Origin: 2-02-FULL-55-14 sp964581115
Lineage (GTDB): Bacteria > Bacteroidota > Ignavibacteria > UBA10030
Direction: 5' to 3'
Assembly (NCBI GenBank): GCA_964581115.1
Contig: CAZOMY010000013.1
Location: forward strand, 13,788-77,787
Length of the DNA stretch: 64,000 bases
The notes under the pieces are model-generated. The model searched no databases, was not told the origin of the DNA, and saw only the letters and a list, made by a program, of their open reading frames with translations. This document shows, in pieces, positions 25,203 to 34,193 of the stretch. Both the position numbers and the translations under genes were made by a program. The first letter of the stretch is position 1. Every line of letters starts with the position of its first letter.

Positions 25203-26344
25203 TGGCGCCGCTGCCCACCGGATCCGTCATCGGAATCATCGGCGGCGGACAGCTTGGCATGATGACCATCCGCGAGGCCCATCGGATGGGCTATCGCAGC
25301 GTCGTCTGGGACCCCGACCCCGCGTGTCCGGCCTCACGCCTGGCCGATGAGATCATCACGGCGCCGTTCGATGACGCCGAAGCAGCGGCACGCCTCGCCG
25401 ATCGCTCCAACGCCGTCACCTACGAATTCGAACACATCAGCGTCGAGCTGGTCCGCTCGCTCGAGGCGAAGAAGCTCGTGCGTCCTGGGCACGACATTCT
25501 GCGTGTGGCCCAACATCGCGAAGTGGAAAAAACCTCGCTCCGTTCGCTCGAGATCCCCGTGGCCAGCTTCCGTGTGGCCGGATCGGTCGAGGCCTTCCGA
25601 ACGGCGATCGCGGAGGTGGGTCTTCCGGCGGTTGTGAAGACATCAAGCGCCGGCTACGACGGCAAGGGGCAGTCGATGCTCCGGACCTCCTCCGACGCCG
25701 AAGCGTTCGTTAAGGCGTATGCCGCATCGCCGGTGCCGGTGGTCGTCGAGACGTTCCTGGACCTGGCGGCCGAAGTCTCCGTCATTGCCGTTCGCGATGC
25801 GGAAGGAAAGGTGCAAGAATTCCCTGTCATTCAGAATGAGCACCGCGACCACATCCTTCATCTGAGCCTCGTCCCGGCGCAGGTGAGCGATCGGGTGCGG
25901 CGCGATGCCCTGCATCTGGCGAGGCGGGTCGTGGAGGGGCTTGGCGTCGTCGGCGTGCTGTGTGTGGAGATGTTCGTGACGAAGGATGGAATGGTGCTTG
26001 TCAACGAGATCGCCCCGCGTCCGCACAATTCCGGCCACTTTTCGCTCGACGCCTGCTCCATCTCGCAATTTGAAGCGCTCGTCCGCGTCGTTGCCGGGCT
26101 CGATATACCGGAGCCGGAATTGCTGACTCCGTGTGCCATGGTCAATCTGCTGGGCAAGCACCTCGACCGCTTGGACGTGGCGAAGCTCCACCGGATCGCA
26201 GGGACCAAGCTTCATCTCTACGGAAAGGTTCGGCATGAGCCGAAACGCAAAATGGGGCACGTCACCATCCTCGGGGGGACGGAGACGATCGTCCGGGATC
26301 GCATGGAGCAAGTGCGAACGCTGATCGGAGAGGCGATCGAATAG
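25199..26344 (+). CDS. purK: N5-carboxyaminoimidazole ribonucleotide synthase PurK
   Basis: 381 residues of an ATP-grasp enzyme. The N-terminal nucleotide-binding GIIGGGQLGMM, TYEFEHISVE, KTSSAGYDGKGQ, and the active-site segments NEHRDHILHLSLVPA and NEIAPRPHNSGHF are complete. It makes N5-CAIR from AIR, bicarbonate and ATP and hands it to PurE, with which it is translationally coupled. Confidence 0.95.
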   Translation: MMAPLPTGSVIGIIGGGQLGMMTIREAHRMGYRSVVWDPDPACPASRLADEIITAPFDDAEAAARLADRSNAVTYEFEHISVELVRSLEAKKLVRPGHDILRVAQHREVEKTSLRSLEIPVASFRVAGSVEAFRTAIAEVGLPAVVKTSSAGYDGKGQSMLRTSSDAEAFVKAYAASPVPVVVETFLDLAAEVSVIAVRDAEGKVQEFPVIQNEHRDHILHLSLVPAQVSDRVRRDALHLARRVVEGLGVVGVLCVEMFVTKDGMVLVNEIAPRPHNSGHFSLDACSISQFEALVRVVAGLDIPEPELLTPCAMVNLLGKHLDRLDVAKLHRIAGTKLHLYGKVRHEPKRKMGHVTILGGTETIVRDRMEQVRTLIGEAIE

Positions 26345-26354
26345 GGGAGCGAAT

Positions 26355-26996
26355 ATGGACCGAATGTGCCGAGTATGTGGAACGACGATCGCCGGCGAGG
26401 CGTCGGTGTGCAGCCAATGCGGAGCCCCGTTCATTGCAGAGGCGCCGGCTACGCAGGCTGCCGCCGCCCCGAAAGGAATGCACCTGGCGTGGGTGGTGCG
26501 CGCGATCTTCGTGACCGCCGCCGTCGCAGGCGTCTGGGCGTTCTACGGCGACGCGTTCCGGGAATACCACCCCGTGATCGCCAAACAGCCTGAAGTGAGC
26601 GCGCCAGGGAGTTCCGGACGCCTCAACAGCAGGCTCGTAACCGCCCGGCTGGAAGGACCGTTCATCATCGTGTCGCTGTCGGACCTTCAAGAACACCGGA
26701 TCGTGCGGTTCTTCGACCCGGAGTCGGTGCAGACGGTGCCGATGCTGGCCTACCTGACCCCCTCCGGACGCGTCGTGACGGCCATGAGCATCAGCGAGAA
26801 TTGCCGCTCCCGCGATTTCTACCTGGAAGGCGAGAACATCCATTGCGCCAACTGTCCTTCCTATTGGAACGCCTCGAGTCTTGAGGCGTATGCCTGCTGT
26901 CAGAAGTACTATCCCGACCCGATCCCCAGCACCGTGCTCGGGGACGAAGTGCGGATCGAGGCCGTGACTGCCAGGGCGTGGCAAACGAGATCCTGA
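26355..26996 (+). CDS. Zinc-ribbon membrane protein with a DUF2318-like Cys-rich domain
   Basis: 213 residues. An N-terminal zinc ribbon (CRVCGTTIAGEASVCSQCG) is followed by one membrane helix (about 42-60, WVVRAIFVTAAVAGVWAF). The extracytoplasmic domain has SISENCRSRDFYLEGENIHC-type spacing, then ANCPSYW and YACCQKYYP. That Cys pattern, with a glycine-rich hairpin before the second Cys pair, resembles DUF2318, a family linked with iron uptake and proposed to bind metal. The match is by eye. It lies 10 bases after purK, so it may ride on the purine operon, but no functional link is obvious. Confidence 0.75.
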   Translation: MDRMCRVCGTTIAGEASVCSQCGAPFIAEAPATQAAAAPKGMHLAWVVRAIFVTAAVAGVWAFYGDAFREYHPVIAKQPEVSAPGSSGRLNSRLVTARLEGPFIIVSLSDLQEHRIVRFFDPESVQTVPMLAYLTPSGRVVTAMSISENCRSRDFYLEGENIHCANCPSYWNASSLEAYACCQKYYPDPIPSTVLGDEVRIEAVTARAWQTRS

Positions 26997-27032
26997 TCCG
27001 ACCATCACCATCGGCCCACCGGAGACCATCGC

Positions 27033-28772
27033 ATGACCGACATTGAACGCTGGGTGGAAGAGTCCGCCCGAGTCACCCGACCCGACCGCATTGTGTGGTG
27101 CGACGGTTCCCGCGACGAATACGACGGCCTCATCCGTTCGATGCTCGCCGACGGAACCCTCCTCGCCTACGATCAGCAGTCCCATCCCGGTTGTTACCTT
27201 CACCGCAGTCATCCCAGCGATGTCGCGCGCACGGAGCAACTGACCTTCATCTGCACTCCGCACAAGGACGACGCCGGTCCGAACAACAACTGGATGTCGC
27301 CGGCCGATGCGAAAGAGCGCGTGGGTCGGCTGTTCCAGGGATGTATGCAGGGACGGACGATGTATGTGATCCCGTACCTTATGGGCCCCGTCGGGTCGAA
27401 GTACAGCAAGGTCGGAGTCGAGATCACCGACAGCCCGTATGTCGTGGCCAACATGCACATCATGACGCGGGTGGGCCGCGTCGCCATGGAACAGTACTCA
27501 ACAACCGGCCAGTTCGTCCCCGGACTGCATTCGCTTGGCGATCTGTCGCCCGAACGTCGGTTCATCATGCATTTTCCCGAAGAGAACCTGGTCTGGAGCA
27601 TCGGAAGCGGATACGGCGGAAACGCGCTGCTGGGCAAGAAGTGCTTCGCTCTGCGGCTGGCTTCGTCGATGGCTCGCAGGGAGGGATGGATGGCGGAGCA
27701 CATGCTGATCATCGGGCTGGAAGAGCCGGGTGGCCGGGTGACGTACATGGCCGCCGCATTCCCGAGCGCGTCGGGCAAGACCAACCTGGCCATGCTCGTT
27801 TCGACGCTCGCCTCTGAGGGTTACAAGGTCTGGACCGTCGGCGACGACATCGCATGGATGTACATCGACGCCGAGGGTCGCCTTCGGGCCGTTAATCCGG
27901 AAGCTGGCTTCTTCGGCGTGGCCCCCGGTACGAGCGCGCAGACGAATCCGATCGCGATGGAGACCATTCGCCGGAACACGATCTACACCAATGTGGCGAT
28001 GACCGGCGACCGGAAGCCGTGGTGGGAGGGGATGGGCGTCGAGCCGGGTCCCGGACTGATTGATTGGCAAGGCCGACCGTGGACGCCGGGAGGCGAGAAG
28101 GCGGCGCATCCGAACTCACGATTCACGGCTCCCGCCAGCCAATGTCCGACGATCTCTCCGAAGTGGGAGGATCCCGAAGGGGTCGTCATTTCAGCCATCA
28201 TCTTCGGCAGCCGGCGATCCGTCGTCGTGCCGCTGGTTTATCAGAGCGTGAGCTGGCAGCACGGCGTCTTCATGGGCTCGAGTATGGGGGCCGAAACGAC
28301 GGCGGCCGCGACCGGGGCGGTCGGCGTGGTCCGGCGCGACCCGATGGCCATGTTGCCATTCTGTGGCTACAACATGGCCGACTACTTCCAGCATTGGCTT
28401 GACATGGGGAAGCGGATGAAGCATCCTCCGCTCATCTTCCGTGTGAACTGGTTCCGTAAGGACGCGCAGGGAAAGTTCCTCTGGCCAGGATATGGCGAGA
28501 ACATCCGCGTACTCAAATGGATCCTGGAGAGGGTGCAAGGAAAAGGAAAGGCTGCGGAAACGGTGCTGGGCTACGTTCCGACGCCAGAAGCGATCAACAC
28601 CGAAGGACTGAACCTGGAGCCGGGAACGATGGAGACACTCACGGCCATCGATCGTGAAGGGTGGCTCAATGGAACGATCGAGATGGAGAGATTCTACAGT
28701 CAGTTCGGGGAACGCCTGCCGAGGGAGATCCGTGAAGAGCACGCGGCGCTGAGGAAGCGGTTGGGCGCCTGA
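27033..28772 (+). CDS. pckG: Phosphoenolpyruvate carboxykinase (GTP)
   Basis: 579 residues, slightly short for the GTP-dependent class (about 600). It interconverts oxaloacetate and PEP with GTP/GDP, the first step of gluconeogenesis. Visible: WCDGSRDEYD, the substrate loop CTPHKDDAGPNNNWM, FPSASGKTNLAML with the P-loop lysine K249, and the C-terminal FRVNWFRKD and PGYGENIRVLKWILER. Odd point: residue 247 in the P-loop is Ser where most GTP-type enzymes carry a reactive Cys. The ribosome site GGAG precedes the ATG. It appears to be a single-gene unit. Confidence 0.95.
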   Translation: MTDIERWVEESARVTRPDRIVWCDGSRDEYDGLIRSMLADGTLLAYDQQSHPGCYLHRSHPSDVARTEQLTFICTPHKDDAGPNNNWMSPADAKERVGRLFQGCMQGRTMYVIPYLMGPVGSKYSKVGVEITDSPYVVANMHIMTRVGRVAMEQYSTTGQFVPGLHSLGDLSPERRFIMHFPEENLVWSIGSGYGGNALLGKKCFALRLASSMARREGWMAEHMLIIGLEEPGGRVTYMAAAFPSASGKTNLAMLVSTLASEGYKVWTVGDDIAWMYIDAEGRLRAVNPEAGFFGVAPGTSAQTNPIAMETIRRNTIYTNVAMTGDRKPWWEGMGVEPGPGLIDWQGRPWTPGGEKAAHPNSRFTAPASQCPTISPKWEDPEGVVISAIIFGSRRSVVVPLVYQSVSWQHGVFMGSSMGAETTAAATGAVGVVRRDPMAMLPFCGYNMADYFQHWLDMGKRMKHPPLIFRVNWFRKDAQGKFLWPGYGENIRVLKWILERVQGKGKAAETVLGYVPTPEAINTEGLNLEPGTMETLTAIDREGWLNGTIEMERFYSQFGERLPREIREEHAALRKRLGA

Positions 28773-28777
28773 GTCGA

Positions 28778-28815
28778 CGGGGCATCCGCGTGAACGGACC
28801 CCGGCCCCGCGTTTT
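28778..28815 (+). terminator. Probable weak terminator after pckG
   Basis: CGGGGC (28778-28783) / GCCCCG (28804-28809) followed by CGTTTT. The stem is short, so this is tentative. Confidence 0.4.
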
Positions 28816-28854
28816 CATGTTGTCCCACCTGTACTGCGATCACGAGGCTGACCG

Positions 28855-29502
28855 ATGAAACTGGACATTTTGATCCACAAACTCCTACCCACCGACAACA
28901 CGTTCTTCGAGTACCTCGAGCAATCGGGTCAGAATCTCGTCGAAGCCAGCGAAGCGCTCCGCACGCTCATGCTTACGACGAAGGCGTCCGACCGCGACGC
29001 ACTCGTGCGGAAGATCAGCGATCACGAGCATCGTGGCGACGCCATTACGCACACCATCTTTTCGGAGCTGAACTCGACGTTCGTCACGCCACTCGACCGC
29101 GAGGACATCCACAAGCTCGCCTCTGCGCTCGATGACATCATGGACTTCATGGACGGCAGCGTTGCGCGGTTCAATCTCTACGGCCTCAAGCGTTTTCCGC
29201 CCGCCATGGGGCAACTGGCCGATATCCTGGCCAAGTCGATCGTTGAGGTGCGGAACGGGGTCCATATGCTCCGCAACATCCATCAGTCGGCCGAGCTCCA
29301 TGCCACCCTCAAGAAGATCAACACGTACGAGAATGAGGCCGATGCGTTGTTCGAGCGGACGGTGAGCCAGCTCTTCGCGAAAGAGAAGAACGCGATCGAG
29401 ATCATGAAGCTCAAGGAGGTCTACGTCGGCCTTGAGACCGCGACCGACAAATGCGAAGACGCGGCGAACGTGCTGGAGAGCATCCTGATCAAGCACGCGT
29501 AA
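28855..29502 (+). CDS. DUF47 (PhoU-like, TIGR00153) phosphate transport regulator
   Basis: 215 residues, all helical, of the PhoU-like DUF47 family: ISDHEHRGDAITHTIFSEL, TPLDREDIHKLASALDDIMDF and a matching second half (YENEADALFERTV, EVYVGLETATDKCEDAANVL). The internal duplication of E/D-rich helices that bind metal clusters is visible. DUF47 proteins are encoded directly before Pit transporters and modulate them; here the gap to pit is nine bases. Confidence 0.92.
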   Translation: MKLDILIHKLLPTDNTFFEYLEQSGQNLVEASEALRTLMLTTKASDRDALVRKISDHEHRGDAITHTIFSELNSTFVTPLDREDIHKLASALDDIMDFMDGSVARFNLYGLKRFPPAMGQLADILAKSIVEVRNGVHMLRNIHQSAELHATLKKINTYENEADALFERTVSQLFAKEKNAIEIMKLKEVYVGLETATDKCEDAANVLESILIKHA

Positions 29503-29511
29503 GGGTGAGCG

Positions 29512-30528
29512 ATGCTGACCCTTACGATCCTCATCATTGTCATCGCTCTGCTGTTCGATTTCCTCAACGGCATGAACGATGCGGCCAACTCGATCGCCAC
29601 GGTGGTATCGACCCGGGTGCTGACGCCCCGCCTTGCAGTGGCCTGGGCCGCACTCTGGAACTTTCTCGCCGCGTTCGGTTTCGGGCTGGCCGTGGCAAAG
29701 ACGATCGGCCGGGGCATCGTCGATCCTTCCGTCGTTGACCAAGAATTGATCCTGACGGCGCTCATCGGCGCGATCGTTTGGACACACCTCTGCACCCACT
29801 ATGGCTTTCCGATCAGCGTCTCACACGCTCTGATCGGCGGACTCACGGGGGCGGCCATTGCGAAGGCCGGCTGGGGGGCGGTCGTCGTCGGCGGGATCAC
29901 GAAGGTTGCGGTGTTCATCGTCCTCTCACCGATCATCGGCATGCTCATCAGTTTCAGTCTGATGGTCGGCGTCAGCTGGCTCTTCAGGAATTCAGACCTT
30001 CGAAGAAGCGACCGGTTCTTTCGTGCGGGCCAGCTGGTCTCCTCGGCGGCGTACAGCCTCGGACACGGTACAAACGATGCCCAGAAGGTCATGGGCATCA
30101 TTGCCGTGCTCCTGTTCACCACCCCGGCGCCCGTGCCTTCATGGATGTACGACAAGACGTTGGGATTCCACGTTCCGTTCTGGATCGTCCTGGCCGCGCA
30201 TACCGCGATCGGCCTCGGGACGCTCCTGGGAGGATGGAAGGTGATCCGGACGATGGGCGTCAAGCTGACGCACCTGAAGCCGGTCCACGGTTTCTGCGCG
30301 GAATTGGGCGGCGCGATGGTACTGGGTGGGACGGCGATCGCGGGAATTCCCGTCAGTACGACGCACACGATCGCAGGGAGCATCATGGGCGTCGGAGCGA
30401 CGCGGCGCATGTCTGCGGTGCGATGGGGCGTGGCCGGGCGGATCGTGGTGGCGTGGATCCTCACGATGCCGGTGACCGGACTCGTTGCTTACCTGCTGTC
30501 GGTCGGGCTTCGGTCGCTTCATTTCTAG
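29512..30528 (+). CDS. pit: Low-affinity inorganic phosphate transporter, Pit family
   Basis: 338 residues with about ten membrane helices. The duplicated Pit signatures are present: FDFLNGMNDAANSIATVV near the N-terminus and GHGTNDAQKVMGI in the second half; VSTTHTIAGSIMGVGAT is also typical. The protein symports metal-phosphate complexes with protons across the inner membrane. It is co-transcribed with the DUF47 gene. It is converging with the minus-strand gene that follows; the 104-base gap holds no clear terminator. Confidence 0.94.
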   Translation: MLTLTILIIVIALLFDFLNGMNDAANSIATVVSTRVLTPRLAVAWAALWNFLAAFGFGLAVAKTIGRGIVDPSVVDQELILTALIGAIVWTHLCTHYGFPISVSHALIGGLTGAAIAKAGWGAVVVGGITKVAVFIVLSPIIGMLISFSLMVGVSWLFRNSDLRRSDRFFRAGQLVSSAAYSLGHGTNDAQKVMGIIAVLLFTTPAPVPSWMYDKTLGFHVPFWIVLAAHTAIGLGTLLGGWKVIRTMGVKLTHLKPVHGFCAELGGAMVLGGTAIAGIPVSTTHTIAGSIMGVGATRRMSAVRWGVAGRIVVAWILTMPVTGLVAYLLSVGLRSLHF

Positions 30529-30632
30529 TAGTGCGGGGAACTATCATTGCCGCCATGACGCCAAGACCGTGAGGATATTCTTCGCGCCAAGTCTGCCTGG
30601 AAGAGCACAAAGAGAGATCGGTTGCCGAACTG

Positions 30633-31637
30633 CTACAACCAGCCGTACCGGAGGTACCACGCGTAGGTATCGCGAAGTCCCTGTTCCAGCGGTGTTGTTG
30701 CACGCACACCGAGTTCTTCCTCGATGCGGCGCGAACTGCAGACCCAATGGTCCTGCGACATGTCTCGGGCCTTGTCGATGCTGAGAACGGCCGGCTTGGG
30801 GCCGATGAGCGAGATCGCCTCGACGACGCCGGCCACGGCGAACAGCAGTGGGCGGGGAAAGCGGATGCTTACCGGCCTCCGGGCGACAATGCGGCCGATG
30901 ATCGACATCAACTCCGCGAATGGATGGGGAACAGGGTTGGCGGCGTAATACACCCGGCCGACCGCACGGGGGTCGAATGCCACGGCGCGGATCGCATCGG
31001 CCAGGTCATGCACGTGGATGAGACTGAGCGACTTTTCCGTTCCGCCGATGACAGGGGAGATGCCGTAGCGGACCCATCGGAACATCTCGAGGGTGTCGCG
31101 GTCGCGGGGTCCATAGACCGCCGGCGGGCGAATGACGCTGATCGGCACCCTCGCCGCCGCCGCTGTGACGAGACGCTCGGCCTCGAGCTTCGAGCGACCG
31201 TACGCAGTAAGAGGTCGTTCAGGCTCGGATTCGTCGAGGAGATGGCCGTCAGGACTGGGCCCTGCAACCGTGAGGCTGCTGATGTACGCGAACCGATCGA
31301 GGTCGGCGATGGTTTCGGCGGCTTCGAGGAGATTCCGGGTCGACTCGACGTTGCCGCGGAGGTATTCGACGGACCGTTTGGCTTTGGTGACGCCGGCGAT
31401 GTGAATGACGGTCCTGACCCCGCGAACGGCCGCATGAACGGCGTCGCGGTCGAGGAGAGAGGCCTCGATGATCTCACAGCGTGCCGGGTCAAGCCAGGGC
31501 GGGAGTTGCCGTCCGGGTCGCACGAGACAGCGCAGGCGGCGCCCTTCGTTCACAAGCCGCTCTGCGACGTGGCTTCCGATGAATCCCGTGGCCCCGGTCA
31601 GGAGCGTGATCCCGTTCGCCGCAAGTTGTTGTGTCAC
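30633..31637 (-). CDS. NAD-dependent epimerase/dehydratase-family reductase, CerR candidate
   Basis: 334 residues, extended SDR fold. GATGFIGSHVAERL binds NAD(P); TVIHIAGVTK and the catalytic set S (YISSLTVAGPS) and YGRSK (Tyr-x3-Lys) are intact. The C-terminal half has the substrate domain (SLIHVHDLADAIRAV). On sequence alone it could reduce or epimerise many substrates. Divergent placement directly beside a serine palmitoyltransferase-like gene, followed by a GNAT-fold acyltransferase, matches the bacterial ceramide set, where the SDR CerR reduces the keto group of the ceramide precursor. Start is GTG. The role is inferred from context. Confidence 0.88.
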   Translation of the reverse strand: MTQQLAANGITLLTGATGFIGSHVAERLVNEGRRLRCLVRPGRQLPPWLDPARCEIIEASLLDRDAVHAAVRGVRTVIHIAGVTKAKRSVEYLRGNVESTRNLLEAAETIADLDRFAYISSLTVAGPSPDGHLLDESEPERPLTAYGRSKLEAERLVTAAAARVPISVIRPPAVYGPRDRDTLEMFRWVRYGISPVIGGTEKSLSLIHVHDLADAIRAVAFDPRAVGRVYYAANPVPHPFAELMSIIGRIVARRPVSIRFPRPLLFAVAGVVEAISLIGPKPAVLSIDKARDMSQDHWVCSSRRIEEELGVRATTPLEQGLRDTYAWYLRYGWL

Positions 31638-31649
31638 AGGAAGTTGCGA

Positions 31650-31680
31650 TTGATTCTGGAACGCTTCACCAGTATATTAA
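31650..31680 (+). promoter_or_regulatory. Promoter TTG-N20-TATATTAA
   Basis: TTG at 31650-31652, exactly 20 bases, TATATTAA at 31673-31680. It lies in the divergent gap; no equivalent promoter could be made out for the minus-strand gene. Confidence 0.6.
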
Positions 31681-31744
31681 AAAATCGTGAGTTTTTACAG
31701 ATGTGCGCTCTGTACCGTGGCGCTTCCTTCTGAAGGAGACTTCG

Positions 31745-32959
31745 TTGGACCTTTTTGAGAAATGCAAAGGCTTCACGCGCGCCGATGAGACCAAAGCGGC
31801 GGGTCTGTATCCGTACTTCCACGCCATCGAAGAGAGCGAGGGTCCGATCGTGACGATCGGCGGTCGCAAGGTGATCATGGCAGGGTCGAACAACTACCTT
31901 GGCTTGACGGCCCATCCGGCCGTGAAAGAGGCGGCGAAGAAAGCGATCGACAAATACGGCACCGGCTGTTCCGGCTCTCGCTACCTGACGGGGACGCTGG
32001 ACCTGCACGTCGAGCTCGAATCGCGTCTGGCGAGATTCCTTGGCAAAGAGGATTGTCTGCTCTACAGCACGGGCTTTCAGACGGCGCAGGGGATCATACC
32101 GACGCTCATCGAGCCCGGTGAATTCGTCGTCACGGACAAGGACAATCACGCCTGCATTGTCGCCGGCAACTTGATCGCGGCGGGCATGTCGTCGTATGCG
32201 GGCAAAGGCACCGAGGCCGTTGTTCGCTACCGGCACAATGACATGAAGCACCTGGAAACGGTCATTGCGCGTCTTCCGAAAGAGGCGGGAAAGCTCATCG
32301 TGACCGACGGCGTCTTCTCCACGTCAGGCCAGATCGTCAATCTCCCCGAGATGGTGAAGGTCGCCCGTCAATACAACGCCAGGATCCTGGTCGACGATGC
32401 GCACGCCACCGGAGTGATCGGGAAGGGAGGACGCGGCACGGCGAGCCATTACGGTCTCGAGAAAGCGACCGATCTGACGATGGGAACGTTCAGCAAGACG
32501 TTCGCCTCGCTCGGCGGTTTCGTCGTCGGCGACCGCAGCGTCATCAACTACCTCAAGCATCATGCCCCGGCGCTTATTTTCAGCGCCAGCCCGACCCCCG
32601 CATCAGTCGCGGCAGCTCTGGCGGCGCTCGACATCCTCGAACAGGAACCGCAGCGCATCGACAAGCTGATGCACAACGCGCGAAAGATGCGTTCGGGACT
32701 GAAGGCGATGGGTTACCGCGTCAACGACCACGATTCGGCCGTTGTGCCCGTCATCATCGGCGATACCGAGAAGGTGCTGATCATGTGGCGGGCTCTGTTC
32801 GACGCCGGGGTCTTCGTCAATGCCTTCATCCGGCCCGGGGTGCCGCCGGGCTTGGAGATGCTCCGGACGAGCTACATGGCGACGCACGAGGATGAGCACC
32901 TGGACAGGATCCTCGACGTTTTCGGCGCGGTGGGCAAGAAGCTTGGCGTGATCGCCTGA
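31745..32959 (+). CDS. Serine palmitoyltransferase-like alpha-oxoamine synthase
   Basis: 404 residues. It is a PLP enzyme of the alpha-oxoamine synthase family with SNNYLGLTAHPAVKEAA, GTGCSGSRYLTGTLDLH, VDDAHATGVIG and the PLP lysine K251 in GTFSKTFASLGG. The family joins amino acids to acyl-CoA with decarboxylation: serine palmitoyltransferase, KBL, BioF and ALAS. The neighbours and the absence of biotin, heme or threonine genes favour serine palmitoyltransferase, giving 3-ketosphinganine. A TTG start is preferred because AAGGAG sits about five bases upstream; a GTG 14 codons earlier is possible but lacks a ribosome site. A terminator follows. Confidence 0.92.
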   Translation: MDLFEKCKGFTRADETKAAGLYPYFHAIEESEGPIVTIGGRKVIMAGSNNYLGLTAHPAVKEAAKKAIDKYGTGCSGSRYLTGTLDLHVELESRLARFLGKEDCLLYSTGFQTAQGIIPTLIEPGEFVVTDKDNHACIVAGNLIAAGMSSYAGKGTEAVVRYRHNDMKHLETVIARLPKEAGKLIVTDGVFSTSGQIVNLPEMVKVARQYNARILVDDAHATGVIGKGGRGTASHYGLEKATDLTMGTFSKTFASLGGFVVGDRSVINYLKHHAPALIFSASPTPASVAAALAALDILEQEPQRIDKLMHNARKMRSGLKAMGYRVNDHDSAVVPVIIGDTEKVLIMWRALFDAGVFVNAFIRPGVPPGLEMLRTSYMATHEDEHLDRILDVFGAVGKKLGVIA

Positions 32960-32991
32960 CCGCGTGCATCGTATCGAACGACCGTTCACCA

Positions 32992-33026
32992 AAGGCCGCG
33001 CTCGTCCCGGAGGCGGCCTTTTGTTC
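32992..33026 (+). terminator. Rho-independent terminator after the serine palmitoyltransferase-like gene
   Basis: AAGGCCGC (32992-32999) / GCGGCCTT (33013-33020), then TTGTTCTTT. It separates the synthase from the acyltransferase gene, so the latter needs read-through or its own promoter. Confidence 0.8.
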
Positions 33027-33050
33027 TTTCACTGAGCCGAAGGAACCGGC

Positions 33051-34172
33051 ATGAGCGCCATCACGATCCGACCGGTGCGCACCAAGCGCGACCGAAAGCT
33101 CTTCATCGAGATCCAATGGATGATGAACCGCGACCAGCCGGCATGGGTGCCGCCGCTCCGGATGGACCGCTGGAAGCTGACCGACCGGGAGAAGAATCCG
33201 TTCTACCGGCACTCCCCCACGGAGTTCTACATTGCCGAGCGGGACGGCGTTCCGGTGGGACGCATCGGCGCGATCATCAATCACAACCACAATCGCGAAC
33301 ACGGCGAATCGATGGGGTTCTTCGGGTTCTTCGAATCCGTCAACGACCCGTCGGTCTCAAAAGCGCTGCTCGATGCCGCTCGGGACTTCGTCAAGCAGCA
33401 CGGCGCGACGGCGTTGCGCGGCCCCGTGACCCCTTCGGTGAACGACGAGTACGGCCTGCTGGTCGAAGGATTCGACAAGACGCCGGCCGTGTTGATGTCG
33501 TACAATCCCCCCTACTACGCATCGCTCCTGGAAGCGTACGGCCTCCGAAAAGTGAAAGACCTCTTCGCATATCTGATGGACCAGGAAACGGTCTATTCCG
33601 ATCGATTGGAAAGGGCGAACCGGCTTGTGCGCGAACGGCATGGATTGGAGATCCGGCCGATCCGCATGAATCGGTTCGACGAGGATGTGGAACTGCTGAA
33701 GGAGGTCTACAACCGCGCCTGGTCCAAGAACTGGGGGGCCGTGCCGATGACGGACGATGAGATCGACGCGCTCGCCGCCGACCTGAAGCCCGTGGTCGTA
33801 CCCGATCTCGTCCTCTACGCGTTCAAACAGGGGAAGGTCGTTGGTTTTGCGCTCTCTTTGCCCGATATTAATCAAGCCTTGCGTTTCAATCGCAGCGGCG
33901 GCCTCGTGACCGGGTTGTGGCACCTGTGGACGAAGAAGAAGCACATCGACACGGTGCGGATCATCGCGCTCGGTACCCTTCCGGAGTACGTCAACACGGG
34001 GGCAGCCGGCGTGCTGTTCTACGAGACCGCCGTCCGCGCCAAACGCCTGGGCTACCGGTACGGAGAGGCCAGCTGGGTTCTGGAAGACAACCTCCCGATG
34101 GTGAAATCCGCCGAGGCGCTGAACGGCGTCATCTCCAAACGCTACCGGCTGTATCAGATGCCGGTCACCTGA
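33051..34172 (+). CDS. GNAT-fold N-acyltransferase, bacterial ceramide synthase candidate
   Basis: 373 residues, cytoplasmic. The protein belongs to a family of about 380-residue GNAT-like proteins marked by DRKLFIEIQWMMNRDQPAWV near the N-terminus and then YIAERDGVPVGRIGAIIN, GFFGFFESVNDP, GPVTPSVNDEYGLLVEGFD and MSYNPPYYASLLEAYG. The known bacterial ceramide synthase of Caulobacter is a GNAT-fold enzyme, unrelated to the eukaryotic one. Here the gene follows a serine palmitoyltransferase-like gene and a divergent CerR-like SDR. N-acylation of a sphingoid base is thus the best guess; another acyl transfer is possible. AAGGA precedes the ATG. Confidence 0.88.
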   Translation: MSAITIRPVRTKRDRKLFIEIQWMMNRDQPAWVPPLRMDRWKLTDREKNPFYRHSPTEFYIAERDGVPVGRIGAIINHNHNREHGESMGFFGFFESVNDPSVSKALLDAARDFVKQHGATALRGPVTPSVNDEYGLLVEGFDKTPAVLMSYNPPYYASLLEAYGLRKVKDLFAYLMDQETVYSDRLERANRLVRERHGLEIRPIRMNRFDEDVELLKEVYNRAWSKNWGAVPMTDDEIDALAADLKPVVVPDLVLYAFKQGKVVGFALSLPDINQALRFNRSGGLVTGLWHLWTKKKHIDTVRIIALGTLPEYVNTGAAGVLFYETAVRAKRLGYRYGEASWVLEDNLPMVKSAEALNGVISKRYRLYQMPVT

Positions 34173-34193
34173 ACCATCACTCGATGACCCGTC

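Noticed and set aside
30529..30632. Small gene or RNA in the convergent gap between pit and the SDR gene
   Set aside because: No open frame with a ribosome site, no hairpin with a T tract and no tRNA-like fold could be seen.
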